Below are positions 1 to 6,101 of a stretch of DNA of 12,180 bases, in pieces. A program made the position numbers and the translations under genes. Within the stretch, counting starts at the first letter, position 1. Each line of letters begins with the position of its first letter. The notes below the pieces were generated by a model that was not told where the DNA came from, did not search any database, and saw only the letters and a program-made list of their open reading frames with translations. This DNA is from Acidobacteriota bacterium. Lineage in GTDB: Bacteria; Acidobacteriota; Vicinamibacteria; Vicinamibacterales; Fen-181. The stretch covers positions 1 through 12,180 of the forward strand of contig JAJXZZ010000043.1 in NCBI GenBank assembly GCA_021779795.1, in the 5' to 3' direction.

Positions 1-356
1 GGGACGCGGACGAGAGCGCGCGGGCCGGCGCGCGCGCCGCCGCCGCCGACCCCGCCGAGCGGGGCGGGCTTGCCGTGTTCAACGACCTCGAGGCCCCCGT
101 GTCGCGGCGGCACCCGGAGCTGGCCGACATCCGCGCACGGCTCGCGGCCGCCGGCGCGCTGGCGGCCGCGATGACCGGCAGCGGCTCGACGATGTTCGGC
201 CTTTTCGACGGCGAGCCGCGCGCGCGGGCGGCGGCCGGGGACCTCGCGGACCGCCGATGGCGGGTCGCGGTGACGCGGACGGCGACGCGGGAGGAGGCCG
301 CCCTGCTCGCGGCCGGGCCCGGGGACGGCGCCGGGGACCTGCGTCGGCTTGTCTGA
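1..356 (+). CDS. ispE: 4-diphosphocytidyl-2-C-methyl-D-erythritol kinase, C-terminal part (5' truncated by window edge)
   Basis: The reading frame is open from base 3 to TGA 354-356 and its start lies before the window. IspE is the cytosolic GHMP-family kinase that phosphorylates the 2-hydroxyl of CDP-methylerythritol with ATP in the MEP isoprenoid pathway. The visible 117 residues hold the family-typical FNDLE segment and the third GHMP motif, MTGSGSTMFG, which helps form the nucleotide site. This is followed by the usual short C-terminal alpha/beta tail (WRVAVTRTA). The stretch before FNDLE is unusually alanine- and arginine-rich, which probably reflects base composition. Direct linkage to tRNA-Gln and prs downstream is a recurring arrangement in several phyla and supports the call. 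The ATP-binding N-terminal half is not visible, so another GHMP kinase cannot be wholly excluded, but the NDLE motif favours IspE. Confidence 0.88.
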   Translation, partial: DADESARAGARAAAADPAERGGLAVFNDLEAPVSRRHPELADIRARLAAAGALAAAMTGSGSTMFGLFDGEPRARAAAGDLADRRWRVAVTRTATREEAALLAAGPGDGAGDLRRLV

Positions 357-376
357 TCCGGGCGCTCTCGTATAGA
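349..376 (+). promoter_or_regulatory. Candidate sigma-70-type promoter for tRNA-Gln
   Basis: TTGTCT (349-354) and TATAGA (371-376) are separated by 16 bases, each matching four of six consensus positions. The second box sits in the only clear AT-rich patch of the region (TATAGACTAA). The upstream box overlaps the ispE stop codon. Transcription would start near 383, giving a leader of roughly 95 bases before the mature tRNA that RNase P would remove. This is motif inspection only. Confidence 0.4.
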
Positions 377-478
377 CTAACTGTTTGCGCCGCGGTTGTC
401 GTGGCACGCCGAGGGGCCGGCGCGCGTCCGGCGGGCCCTCACGCGGGAGGTTCCTGGCGTCCCGTGGCCGGCCTGGGA

Positions 479-552
479 TGGGGCGTGGCCAAGTGGTAAG
501 GCACGGGACTTTGGATCCCGTATCGAAGGTTCGAATCCTTCCGCCCCAGCCA
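479..552 (+). tRNA. tRNA-Gln (anticodon UUG)
   Basis: The full cloverleaf can be drawn. The acceptor stem 479-485 pairs with 542-548 over seven perfect pairs. The D stem is 488-490 with 500-502. The anticodon stem is 504-508 with 516-520, and its loop CTTTGGA places TTG at 511-513. There is a four-base variable loop (521-524). The T stem is 525-529 with 537-541 around loop TTCGAAT. The discriminator is G549 and the CCA end is genome-encoded at 550-552. The U-A first acceptor pair is the usual glutamine feature. The tRNA lies 58 bases upstream of prs with no terminator-like hairpin and U-tract between them, so co-transcription with prs is likely. Confidence 0.96.
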
Positions 553-587
553 ACCGCGGTACGAACGGACCTTTGGGAGGGCTCGGC

Positions 588-614
588 ATGCGAGGCTCGA
601 GGGTGCGGGCATGA
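588..614 (+). CDS. Possible 8-codon leader ORF upstream of prs
   Basis: A very short frame encodes MRGSRVRA. It has a good ribosome-binding site, GGGAGGG at 575-581, six bases before its ATG. Its TGA (612-614) overlaps the prs ATG (611-613) as ATGA, a typical translational-coupling junction. The internal GAGGG at 599-603 could serve as the prs ribosome-binding site. It may be a coupling device for prs or a chance ORF; nothing else supports translation. Confidence 0.3.
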   Translation: MRGSRVRA

Positions 615-1564
615 GGGTGGGTTTCGCCGAACTGAAGGTGTTCTCCGGCAGCGCGCACCCGGCGCTCGCGGCCGAGATCGTCGGCCACCTCGGCATCCCG
701 CTGGGACAGGCCCGGCTCGGGCGGTTCCCCGACACCGAGGTGTCGTTCCAGATCGACGAGAACATCCGCGGCACCGACGTGTTCGTGGTGCAGCCGACGT
801 GCACGCCGGTCGATCAGAACCTGGTCGAGCTGCTGATCATGATCGACGCGTTCCGCCGCTCGTCGGCGGCGCGCATCACGGCCGTGATCCCGTATTACGG
901 CTACGCGCGGCAGGACCGCAAGGACAAGCCGCGAGTGCCGATCTCGGCCAAGCTCGTGGCCAACGTCCTCGGCGCGGCCGGGGCGAACCGCGTGCTGACG
1001 ATGGACCTGCACAAGGCGCAGATCCAGGGGTTCTTCGACATCCCGGTGGATCACCTGTTCGCCGCGCCGGTCATCATCGATTACCTGGCGCGCCAGAAGC
1101 TGGGCGATCTGACCATCGTCGCGCCCGACGCCGGCGGCGCCGAGCGCGCCCGCGCCTACGCCAAGCGCCTGGGCGCCGGGCTGGCGATCGTCGACAAGCG
1201 CCGGTCGCAGGAGACCGGGGCGGCCGAGGTGATGAACGTCGTCGGCGACGTCGACGGCCGCACCTGCATCCTGCAGGACGACATCGTCGATACCGCGGGG
1301 ACGATGCAGAAGGCGGCGAGCGCGCTGATGGCCAACGGCGCCGCGAAGGTGCTGGCGTGCGCCGTGCACGGCGTGTTGTCGGGCCCCGCGCTCGACCGGA
1401 TCGAGCAGTCGCCGATCGAGCAGATGATCGTGACCAACACGATCCGGCTCGACGACAAGCTGGCGCGCTGCCCCAAACTGGTGTCGCTCTCGGTCGCGAG
1501 GCTGCTGGCCCAGGCCATCCGCAGCATCCACGAGGAGAGCTCGGTATCGTCGTTGTTCGTGTAG
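611..1564 (+). CDS. prs: Ribose-phosphate pyrophosphokinase (PRPP synthetase)
   Basis: This cytosolic enzyme makes 5-phosphoribosyl-1-pyrophosphate from ribose 5-phosphate and ATP, feeding purine, pyrimidine, histidine, tryptophan and NAD synthesis. The 317-residue product has normal length for a class I enzyme. Landmarks are FPDTEV (39-44), the catalytic-site RQDRK (100-104), the metal-linked MDLH (131-134) with the downstream QIQGFFDIPVDHL, the catalytic loop DKRR (195-198), the PRPP-binding loop DDIVDTAGT (223-231) and the conserved tail HEESSVSSLF (307-316). The start at 611 has GAGGG seven bases upstream and places the first beta strand (LKVFSGSAHP) at the usual distance. A GTG two codons later is an alternative. 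The gene follows tRNA-Gln and precedes rplY and pth, a widespread order. No frameshift or missing key residue is seen. Confidence 0.97.
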   Translation: MRVGFAELKVFSGSAHPALAAEIVGHLGIPLGQARLGRFPDTEVSFQIDENIRGTDVFVVQPTCTPVDQNLVELLIMIDAFRRSSAARITAVIPYYGYARQDRKDKPRVPISAKLVANVLGAAGANRVLTMDLHKAQIQGFFDIPVDHLFAAPVIIDYLARQKLGDLTIVAPDAGGAERARAYAKRLGAGLAIVDKRRSQETGAAEVMNVVGDVDGRTCILQDDIVDTAGTMQKAASALMANGAAKVLACAVHGVLSGPALDRIEQSPIEQMIVTNTIRLDDKLARCPKLVSLSVARLLAQAIRSIHEESSVSSLFV

Positions 1565-1634
1565 GAGCGGCTACAGTAAGTTTCCCGTGCGTCGCAGATC
1601 GCCCGCCGGGCACCTGGAAGGACACGATTGAGTC

Positions 1635-2330
1635 ATGGAAGCAGTACTTGAAGCCACCAAGCGCACCCGGTTCGGGAAGAACGAGGCCGGCCGCCTGCGC
1701 CGCGAAGGCCTGGTGCCGTCGGTGCTCTACGGCGGCGCGACGGCCGAGGGCGGCAGGCCCGGGTCCCTGTCGATCTCGGTCGATCCGAAGTCGCTGTTGA
1801 AGATCCTCCACTCGCAGTCCGGCGCCAACACCCTCATCACCCTCAAGCTCGAGGGCGAGGCGCCCATGGTGATGCTGAAGGAGTTCCAGCTCGACCCGAT
1901 CTCGCACCACGTGCTGCACGCCGACTTCTACCGCGTGGCGATGGACAAGCCGATCACCGTCACCGTGCCGGTGGTGCTGCGCGGCGAGGCGCCGGGCGTG
2001 AAGCAGCAGGGCGGCCTGCTCGACTTCGTGCACCGCGAGATCGAGGTCGAGTGCCTCCCGGCCGACATCCCCGGGTCGGTCGAAGTGGACGTGTCGGGCC
2101 TGATGCTGAACCAGAGCATCCGCCTGCGCGACCTCCCGGTCAGCACGGCGTGGAGGCCGGTCAGCGAGGGCGACGTCATGATCGTCCACGTCGTCGCGCC
2201 GAAGGCCGAGGCCGAGCCGGCCGTCGCCGAGGTCGAGGCGGCCGCGTCGCCCGCCGAGCCCGAGGTCATCAAGAAGGGCAAGGCCGAGAAGGAAGACGAG
2301 GGCGAGGCCGAGGCCAAGCCGAAGAAGTAA
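1635..2330 (+). CDS. rplY: 50S ribosomal protein L25, long Ctc/TL5 form
   Basis: L25 binds 5S rRNA in the central protuberance of the large subunit. This 231-residue version is the long Ctc form. Residues 5-95 form the L25 5S-rRNA-binding barrel (GRLRREGLVPSVLYG at 19-33, ending at HADFYRV 95-101). Residues 103-188 form the TL5-type beta domain. The tail (189-231) is a low-complexity Glu/Ala/Lys stretch ending PKPKK. GGAAGGA at 1616-1622 is a ribosome-binding site, although the 12-base spacing to the ATG is long. Seventy bases separate it from prs. Its TAA shares a base with the pth ATG (TAATG), so translation of pth is probably coupled. The lysine-rich charged tail is common in this form and its function is unclear. 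Confidence 0.95.
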   Translation: MEAVLEATKRTRFGKNEAGRLRREGLVPSVLYGGATAEGGRPGSLSISVDPKSLLKILHSQSGANTLITLKLEGEAPMVMLKEFQLDPISHHVLHADFYRVAMDKPITVTVPVVLRGEAPGVKQQGGLLDFVHREIEVECLPADIPGSVEVDVSGLMLNQSIRLRDLPVSTAWRPVSEGDVMIVHVVAPKAEAEPAVAEVEAAASPAEPEVIKKGKAEKEDEGEAEAKPKK

Positions 2331-2950
2331 TGAAGCTCATCGTCGGCCTTGGGAATCCCGGCCGGAAGTACCGGGACACGCGGCACAACATCGGGTTCGC
2401 CGTGGCCGACGAGCTGGCCGCGCGGGCCTCGGTGACGTTCGAGGCGGCGCCCGCCGAGGCCCTGATGGCCCGCGCGCGCAGCCTCGGCCCCGAGGGGACG
2501 CTGCTGCTCAAGCCGCTGACGATGATGAACGCCAGCGGGTTCGCCGTGTCCGAGATCGCCCGCTACTTCCGGGTCGCGTTCGGCGACATCCTCGTGGTGG
2601 CCGACGACGTGAACCTGCCGCTCGGGCGGCTCAGGGCCAGGCCGTCGGGCTCGGCCGGGGGGCACAACGGCTTCCGGTCGATCATCGAGCAGCTCGGCAC
2701 GACCGGGTTCGCGCGGCTGCGCGTGGGCGTCGGTCGCGGCGACCCGAGGCGCGATCTCGCCGACTACGTGCTCGGCGGCTTCGACGCCGACGAGCGGCCG
2801 GTCGTGGACGACGCCGTCAGCCGGGCCGCCGACGCGGCCGAGTTGTTCGTGTCCGAGGGCATCGAGCTCGTGATGAACCGCTTCAACGCGCCCGACAGCC
2901 GCGACGACGAGCGAGGGGCCGGCGACGAGGGATCGGGGAAGACGGAGTAG
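2330..2950 (+). CDS. pth: Peptidyl-tRNA hydrolase
   Basis: Pth releases tRNA from peptidyl-tRNAs that drop off ribosomes, an essential cytosolic recycling step. The 206-residue product has all hallmarks: GLGNPG with N9, TRHNIGF with the catalytic H19, PLTMMNASG with N67, the ADDVNLPLG segment with D92, and GGHNG with N113. The ATG overlaps the rplY TAA by one base, and no independent strong ribosome-binding site is needed. The last 20 residues or so (after NRFNAP) are a hydrophilic extension beyond the conserved fold. They are encoded partly by a short direct repeat that continues past the stop, so the C-terminus looks recently extended by repeat sequence. A translation-factor GTPase gene (ychF), often nearby in other genomes, is absent here. 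Confidence 0.97.
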   Translation: MKLIVGLGNPGRKYRDTRHNIGFAVADELAARASVTFEAAPAEALMARARSLGPEGTLLLKPLTMMNASGFAVSEIARYFRVAFGDILVVADDVNLPLGRLRARPSGSAGGHNGFRSIIEQLGTTGFARLRVGVGRGDPRRDLADYVLGGFDADERPVVDDAVSRAADAAELFVSEGIELVMNRFNAPDSRDDERGAGDEGSGKTE

Positions 2951-2975
2951 GGATCGGGGATCGGGGAAGAGAGGG
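2929..2975 (+). repeat. Short direct repeats and G-quadruplex-type motif across the pth stop codon
   Basis: GATCGGGGAAGA occurs at 2931-2942 and again at 2959-2970, with a partial copy GATCGGGGA at 2952-2960. Across the stop, four G-tracts lie at 2950-2952, 2956-2959, 2963-2966 and 2973-2975, with loops of 3, 3 and 6 bases. This fits the canonical G3+N1-7 quadruplex pattern on the coding strand, so it would appear in the mRNA. Confidence 0.6.
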
Positions 2976-2982
2976 AGAGACC

Positions 2983-3056
2983 AGCCGAGTCATTCTGCCA
3001 CGGAATCGACCATTCGGCTCCTTGCCGCCGCCTCGAGTTCGTTCCCGGGCGGTGGC
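2983..3056 (+). promoter_or_regulatory. Structured leader of the rpsF operon (two hairpins; candidate autoregulatory site)
   Basis: Hairpin 1 has an outer stem AGCCGA (2983-2988) with TCGGCT (3014-3019). Its inner stem ATTCTG (2992-2997) pairs with CGGAAT (3001-3006), including one U-G pair, around the triloop CCA. An asymmetric internal loop separates the two stems. Hairpin 2 pairs GCCGCCGCC (3024-3032) with GGCGGTGGC (3048-3056), nine pairs including one G-U, around a 15-base loop. Both lie in the 136-base gap before rpsF. In other bacteria an S6:S18 complex represses this operon through a leader stem resembling its 16S site. Whether this leader is that motif cannot be told from inspection. 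Confidence 0.45.
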
Positions 3057-3086
3057 CGTTGAACGACGACGTCCAGAAGGAGAGTC

Positions 3087-3506
3087 ATGAGCACGTCACG
3101 ACAGTACGAACTCGTCTACATCGTCTCGCCTGACGCGACCGAGCAGGAGATCGCCGACCTGCACGCGCAGGTGGAGGCCATCATCGCCCGCATCGGCGGC
3201 GAGCTGGTCAAGTCCGAGAACTGGGGCCGCCGCAAGATGGCCTACGAGATCGGACCCCACAAGGAGGGCGTCTACGTCCTCGAGCTGATCAACGGGTCGG
3301 GCGCGCTGATGAAGGAAATCGAGCGCCGGCTGCGGGTCAGCGAGAAGGTCCTGCGGTACCTCGTGGTCCGCGTGGACGAGGAGTTGCGCGCGGCCGAGCG
3401 AACCCGGTCGCGGCGGAAGGTGCGCACCGGCCCGCCCGCGGGCGAGGGTGAGGCAATCGGCACGACGACCGGCGGCGACGACGACCGCGACGAGGCGGAG
3501 GTATAG
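3087..3506 (+). CDS. rpsF: 30S ribosomal protein S6
   Basis: S6 binds the central domain of 16S rRNA as a heterodimer with S18 and helps form the platform of the small subunit. The 139-residue product opens with the family strand YELVYIVSP (7-15). It carries the signature ENWGRRKMAYEI (44-55) and the ferredoxin-like final strand VLRYLVVRVD (88-97). Beyond residue 110 it has a hydrophilic tail rich in Gly, Thr, Asp and Glu that exceeds the core fold; acidic tails are common in S6. A ribosome-binding site, AGAAGGAG (3075-3082), lies just before the ATG. It is first in the rpsF-rpsR-rplI operon. No ssb gene lies between rpsF and rpsR, unlike the Firmicutes arrangement. Confidence 0.97.
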   Translation: MSTSRQYELVYIVSPDATEQEIADLHAQVEAIIARIGGELVKSENWGRRKMAYEIGPHKEGVYVLELINGSGALMKEIERRLRVSEKVLRYLVVRVDEELRAAERTRSRRKVRTGPPAGEGEAIGTTTGGDDDRDEAEV

Positions 3507-3508
3507 CC

Positions 3509-3805
3509 ATGGCAGACGAACAGAGACGAGGCGGACGCGGCCGCGCGGCGCGTGGCGGAAATGCCGACAAGGGCACGGGACAGCGGCGATCGCTCTTCCG
3601 GCGCCGGAAGGTCTGCAAGTTCTGCGCGGAGAAGATCGACTACATCGACTACAAGGACGTGCGGATGCTGATGCCGTTCGTGCCCGACCGCGGCAAGATC
3701 CTGCCGCGCCGGATCTCGGGCGTGTGCGCGCCGCACCAGCGCGCCCTGCAGACCGCCATCAAGCGGGCCCGGCAACTCGCCCTCGTGCCCTACGTGGCGG
3801 ACTGA
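3509..3805 (+). CDS. rpsR: 30S ribosomal protein S18, zinc-ribbon type
   Basis: S18 is the partner of S6 on the small-subunit platform. The 98-residue protein has an Arg/Gly-rich basic N-terminal tail (1-33). It continues with KVCKFC (34-39), the core IDYIDYKDVRMLMPFVPDRGKILPRR (43-68) and SGVCAPHQRALQTAIKRARQLALVPYV (70-96). C36, C39, C73 and H76 form a CxxC...CxxH set, so this is the putative zinc-binding (C+) form of S18 rather than the cysteine-free form. The start lies two bases after the rpsF stop, with GGCGGAGG upstream as ribosome-binding site. The tight spacing implies coupled translation with S6, suiting a one-to-one complex. Confidence 0.97.
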   Translation: MADEQRRGGRGRAARGGNADKGTGQRRSLFRRRKVCKFCAEKIDYIDYKDVRMLMPFVPDRGKILPRRISGVCAPHQRALQTAIKRARQLALVPYVAD

Positions 3806-3819
3806 AGAGGTGACGGACC

Positions 3820-4320
3820 ATGGAAGTCATTCTGCGTGAACACGTCGAGAATCTCGGGCGCCGCGGCGACGTCGTGAAGGTGGCCGACGGCTACGCCCGG
3901 AACTACCTGCTGCCGCGCAAGCTGGCGCTGGCGGTCAACGAGCAGAACCGCCGCCAGATCGAGCGCGAGCGCAAGGTCGCCGAGGCCCGGGAACTCCAGG
4001 AGCGCCAGGACGCCGAGGCGATGGCCATCAAGCTCGCCGCCGTCGAGATCGTGCTGGCCCGCCGCGTGGGCGAGAACGACACCCTCTACGGGTCGGTCAC
4101 CTCGGCCGACATCGCCGAGGCGCTCGCCGAGAAGGGGTTCGATATCGAGAAGCGGAAGGTCGTGCTGGCCGAGCCGATCAAGCAACTGGGCGAGATCGAG
4201 GTGGCCGTGAAGATCCACCACGACGTGCCGGCGCACGTGAAGGTGCAGGTCGTCGCCCTCGGCACCGCCAAGGCCCCCGAGGCCGAGGCCGCCGCGGCGC
4301 CCGACACGCCGGCCCAGTAG
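3820..4320 (+). CDS. rplI: 50S ribosomal protein L9
   Basis: L9 binds 23S rRNA near the base of the L1 stalk and influences frame maintenance. The 166-residue product has the classic two-lobed layout. The N-domain is 1-40, with the signature GDVVKVADGYARNYLLPRKLA (16-36). The charged connecting helix spans about 41-75 (NRRQIERERKVAEARELQERQ). The C-domain is 77-148, with GENDTLYGSVTSADIAEAL (84-102) and the closing strand HVKVQVVAL. An Ala/Pro/Glu tail (149-166) follows. The ribosome-binding site GAGGTGA (3807-3813) is very good, six bases before the ATG. rpsR ends 14 bases upstream. It closes the ribosomal operon, and a large inverted repeat begins 17 bases after the stop. Confidence 0.97.
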   Translation: MEVILREHVENLGRRGDVVKVADGYARNYLLPRKLALAVNEQNRRQIERERKVAEARELQERQDAEAMAIKLAAVEIVLARRVGENDTLYGSVTSADIAEALAEKGFDIEKRKVVLAEPIKQLGEIEVAVKIHHDVPAHVKVQVVALGTAKAPEAEAAAAPDTPAQ

Positions 4321-4336
4321 CGCCTCGACACGGTCC

Positions 4337-4449
4337 GCGGTCGGCGGACCACGGTCGGAGGCCCGGGGGGAGCCTCGGCGGCCAGCGGATCGGCCGATCC
4401 GCTGCCAGCCGCGGCGCCTCCCGTCCTCCGTGCGTGACCCGCCGACCGC
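4337..4449. repeat. Large imperfect palindromic element, copy A
   Basis: The element is an inverted repeat with arms of about 56 bases. The outermost 11 bases are perfect: GCGGTCGGCGG at 4337-4347 against CCGCCGACCGC at 4439-4449. The innermost 22 bases, 4383-4404, form a perfect palindrome with half-site CAGCGGATCGG. The arms between are imperfect but clearly related (CCACGGTCGGAGG against the complement of CCTCCGTGCGTGA). ATCCGCTGCCAGCCG (4397-4411) recurs exactly in copy B. It lies in the gap between rplI and the choline transporter. There is no U-run, so it is not a standard terminator, although the RNA would fold strongly. Confidence 0.8.
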
Positions 4450-4508
4450 TGCTCCGCCGCCCGTTCCGGCCCCCCGTCGCTCCCCTTGTTCAACCTTCCT
4501 GCGCTACC

Positions 4509-6101
4509 ATGTTCAGCTTCGACATGGCTGTCGCCGCCGTCTTCGGGCTCTACCTGGTCTTCCTCGCCATCGGCATCGCCGGCTCGCGCAAGGCCCTGAA
4601 GGGCGGCTGGAGCGAGTTGCTCGTCGCCGGGCGCGCGATGCCCCTCTGGCTCGCCGTGCTCACGATGACGGCCACCTGGGTGGACGGCGGCTACCTGCTC
4701 GGCACCGTCGAGGGCACGTTCAAGTCGGGCCTCCCCCTCGGCGCCCAGGGCGGGCTGTGCTTCGGCGCGAGCCTCGTCCTCGGCGGCCTGGTGTTCGCCC
4801 GGCGCATGCGCCGGTTCCGGTTCACGACCCTCATCGACCCGTTCGAGGCCCGGTTCGGCCGCCGCTGGGCCATGGTCCTGGCGCTGCCGGCGCTCTGCGG
4901 CGAGGTGTGCTGGAGCGCGGAGCTGCTGGTGGCGATCGGGTCCACCTTCGGCGTGATGCTCGGCCTCCCCCTCGGCCCCGCCATCCTGGCCTCCGCCGTC
5001 GTCGTCACCGCCTACACCGTGCTCGGCGGCCTGTGGTCGGTGGCCTACACCGACGCGTTCCAGCTCGGCCTGGTGGCGGTCGGCCTGCTGGTGGCCGTGC
5101 CCGTCGTGTTCCACGCCGTGGGCGGCCTGCACGCGGCGTGGGCGGCCTACGCCGCCGCGCGGCCGGCCGGCGCCTCGATCCTCCCGCCGATGCGGGCCGG
5201 CGTGGCGGGGTGGACCGCCCCGGCGATCGCCAGCTGGTGGGACGTGAGCCTGATGCTCGCGCTCGGCGGGATCCCGTGGAACTGCTATTTCCAGCGGGTG
5301 CTCTCGTGCCGGACGCCCGCCAGCGCCGCGTGGCACTCGATCCTCGCCGGCGGCCTGACCATCGGCCTCACCATTCCGCCGCTGCTGCTCGGCATCGCCG
5401 CCTTCGCGCACCGTTGGCCGGCGCCGGTCGCCGCGCAGCTGGCCGCGCGGCCGGCCGAGGCCATGCCGGTAATCTTCCGCTACCTGACGCCCGGCTGGGT
5501 CGGCGTGCTCGGCCTTGGCGCGATCATCGGGGCGGTGACCTCGAGCTTCAGCGCGTCGATCCTGTCGGCCGGGTCGATGGTGGCCTGGAACGGCGTGTAC
5601 CGCCTGTGGAAGCCGGACCTCGGCCCCGAGGCGCTGACGCGGGTCATCCGAGTCCTCGTCGTGACGCTCGGCGCGGCCGCCGCGGTGATGGCGTTCGAGG
5701 TGCAGAGCGTGCAGGCGCTCTGGTTCTTCACGAGCGACCTCGTCTTCGTGCTCCTGTTCCCGCAGCTGCTCTTCGCGCTCTTCGACCGCCGCGTGAACCG
5801 CATCGGGTCGGCGACGGCGTTCGCCGTGTCGCTCGCGCTGCGGGTCGGCGGCGGCGAGCCGCTCTTCGGGTTCCCGGCGCTCATCCCCTACCCGCGGATC
5901 TTCTCGGCCGTGCTTCCCGGCCCGGTGTCGAGCTGGTACGATGGCGCCGCGACGATGTTTCCCTACAAGACGCTGGCCGCGGCGGCCGGGCTCCTGGTCC
6001 TGCCGCTCGTCTCGCGCATGACCGCGCGGTGGGACCCGCCGAGGCCGCTCAGGAACGTGCAGGCGGCCGACGCGGGCGCCGGCAGGGAGGAGGAGCGGTG
6101 A
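4509..6101 (+). CDS. Sodium:solute symporter, high-affinity choline transporter (CHT/SLC5A7)-like
   Basis: This is a polytopic inner-membrane protein of 530 residues with about 13 hydrophobic segments, the SLC5/SSS number, expected to import a solute with sodium. Its segments resemble, as recalled, the animal choline transporter CHT1: TMTATWVDGGYLLGT (52-66), SVAYTDAFQLG (177-187), LALGGIPWNCYFQRVLS (250-266), TSSFSASILSAGSM (344-357, the usual Na-site helix region), TSDLVFVLLFPQLLFALF (408-425) and GGGEPLFGFPALIPYP (447-462). Choline is therefore the best substrate guess; another quaternary amine is possible. The chosen ATG places the first helix exactly as in CHT1. It lacks a Shine-Dalgarno, and ATG 4524 is an alternative. 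An upstream ATG at 4434 would read through the palindromic repeat and is unlikely. The stop overlaps the next gene, a phosphatidylcholine-synthase-like enzyme, which supports choline. Confidence 0.85.
   Translation: MFSFDMAVAAVFGLYLVFLAIGIAGSRKALKGGWSELLVAGRAMPLWLAVLTMTATWVDGGYLLGTVEGTFKSGLPLGAQGGLCFGASLVLGGLVFARRMRRFRFTTLIDPFEARFGRRWAMVLALPALCGEVCWSAELLVAIGSTFGVMLGLPLGPAILASAVVVTAYTVLGGLWSVAYTDAFQLGLVAVGLLVAVPVVFHAVGGLHAAWAAYAAARPAGASILPPMRAGVAGWTAPAIASWWDVSLMLALGGIPWNCYFQRVLSCRTPASAAWHSILAGGLTIGLTIPPLLLGIAAFAHRWPAPVAAQLAARPAEAMPVIFRYLTPGWVGVLGLGAIIGAVTSSFSASILSAGSMVAWNGVYRLWKPDLGPEALTRVIRVLVVTLGAAAAVMAFEVQSVQALWFFTSDLVFVLLFPQLLFALFDRRVNRIGSATAFAVSLALRVGGGEPLFGFPALIPYPRIFSAVLPGPVSSWYDGAATMFPYKTLAAAAGLLVLPLVSRMTARWDPPRPLRNVQAADAGAGREEER

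Noticed and set aside
479..552. tRNA 3' end as a phage or island attachment site
   Set aside because: No integrase gene and no second copy of the tRNA 3' end were seen in the window.
396..614. 72-codon frame reading through tRNA-Gln
   Set aside because: It would translate the tRNA gene. Only its last eight codons have a plausible ribosome-binding site and are reported separately.
385..1800. 471-codon plus-strand frame across tRNA-Gln and prs
   Set aside because: It runs through a tRNA and out of frame across prs, with Arg/Gly-rich composition. It is a composition artefact.
2051..2329. Upstream extension of pth into rplY
   Set aside because: The Pth fold begins exactly at ATG 2330 (MKLIVGLGNPG). 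The upstream part is an out-of-frame reading of rplY.
4337..4449. Copy A as a classical rho-independent terminator
   Set aside because: The hairpin is far longer than a usual terminator and no T-tract follows it. Similar copies elsewhere point to a repeat family first.
4434..4508. Upstream ATG extending the choline transporter by 25 residues
   Set aside because: The extension is encoded by the palindromic element, is Pro/Arg-rich, and precedes the normal first membrane segment. ATG 4509 matches the family N-terminus.
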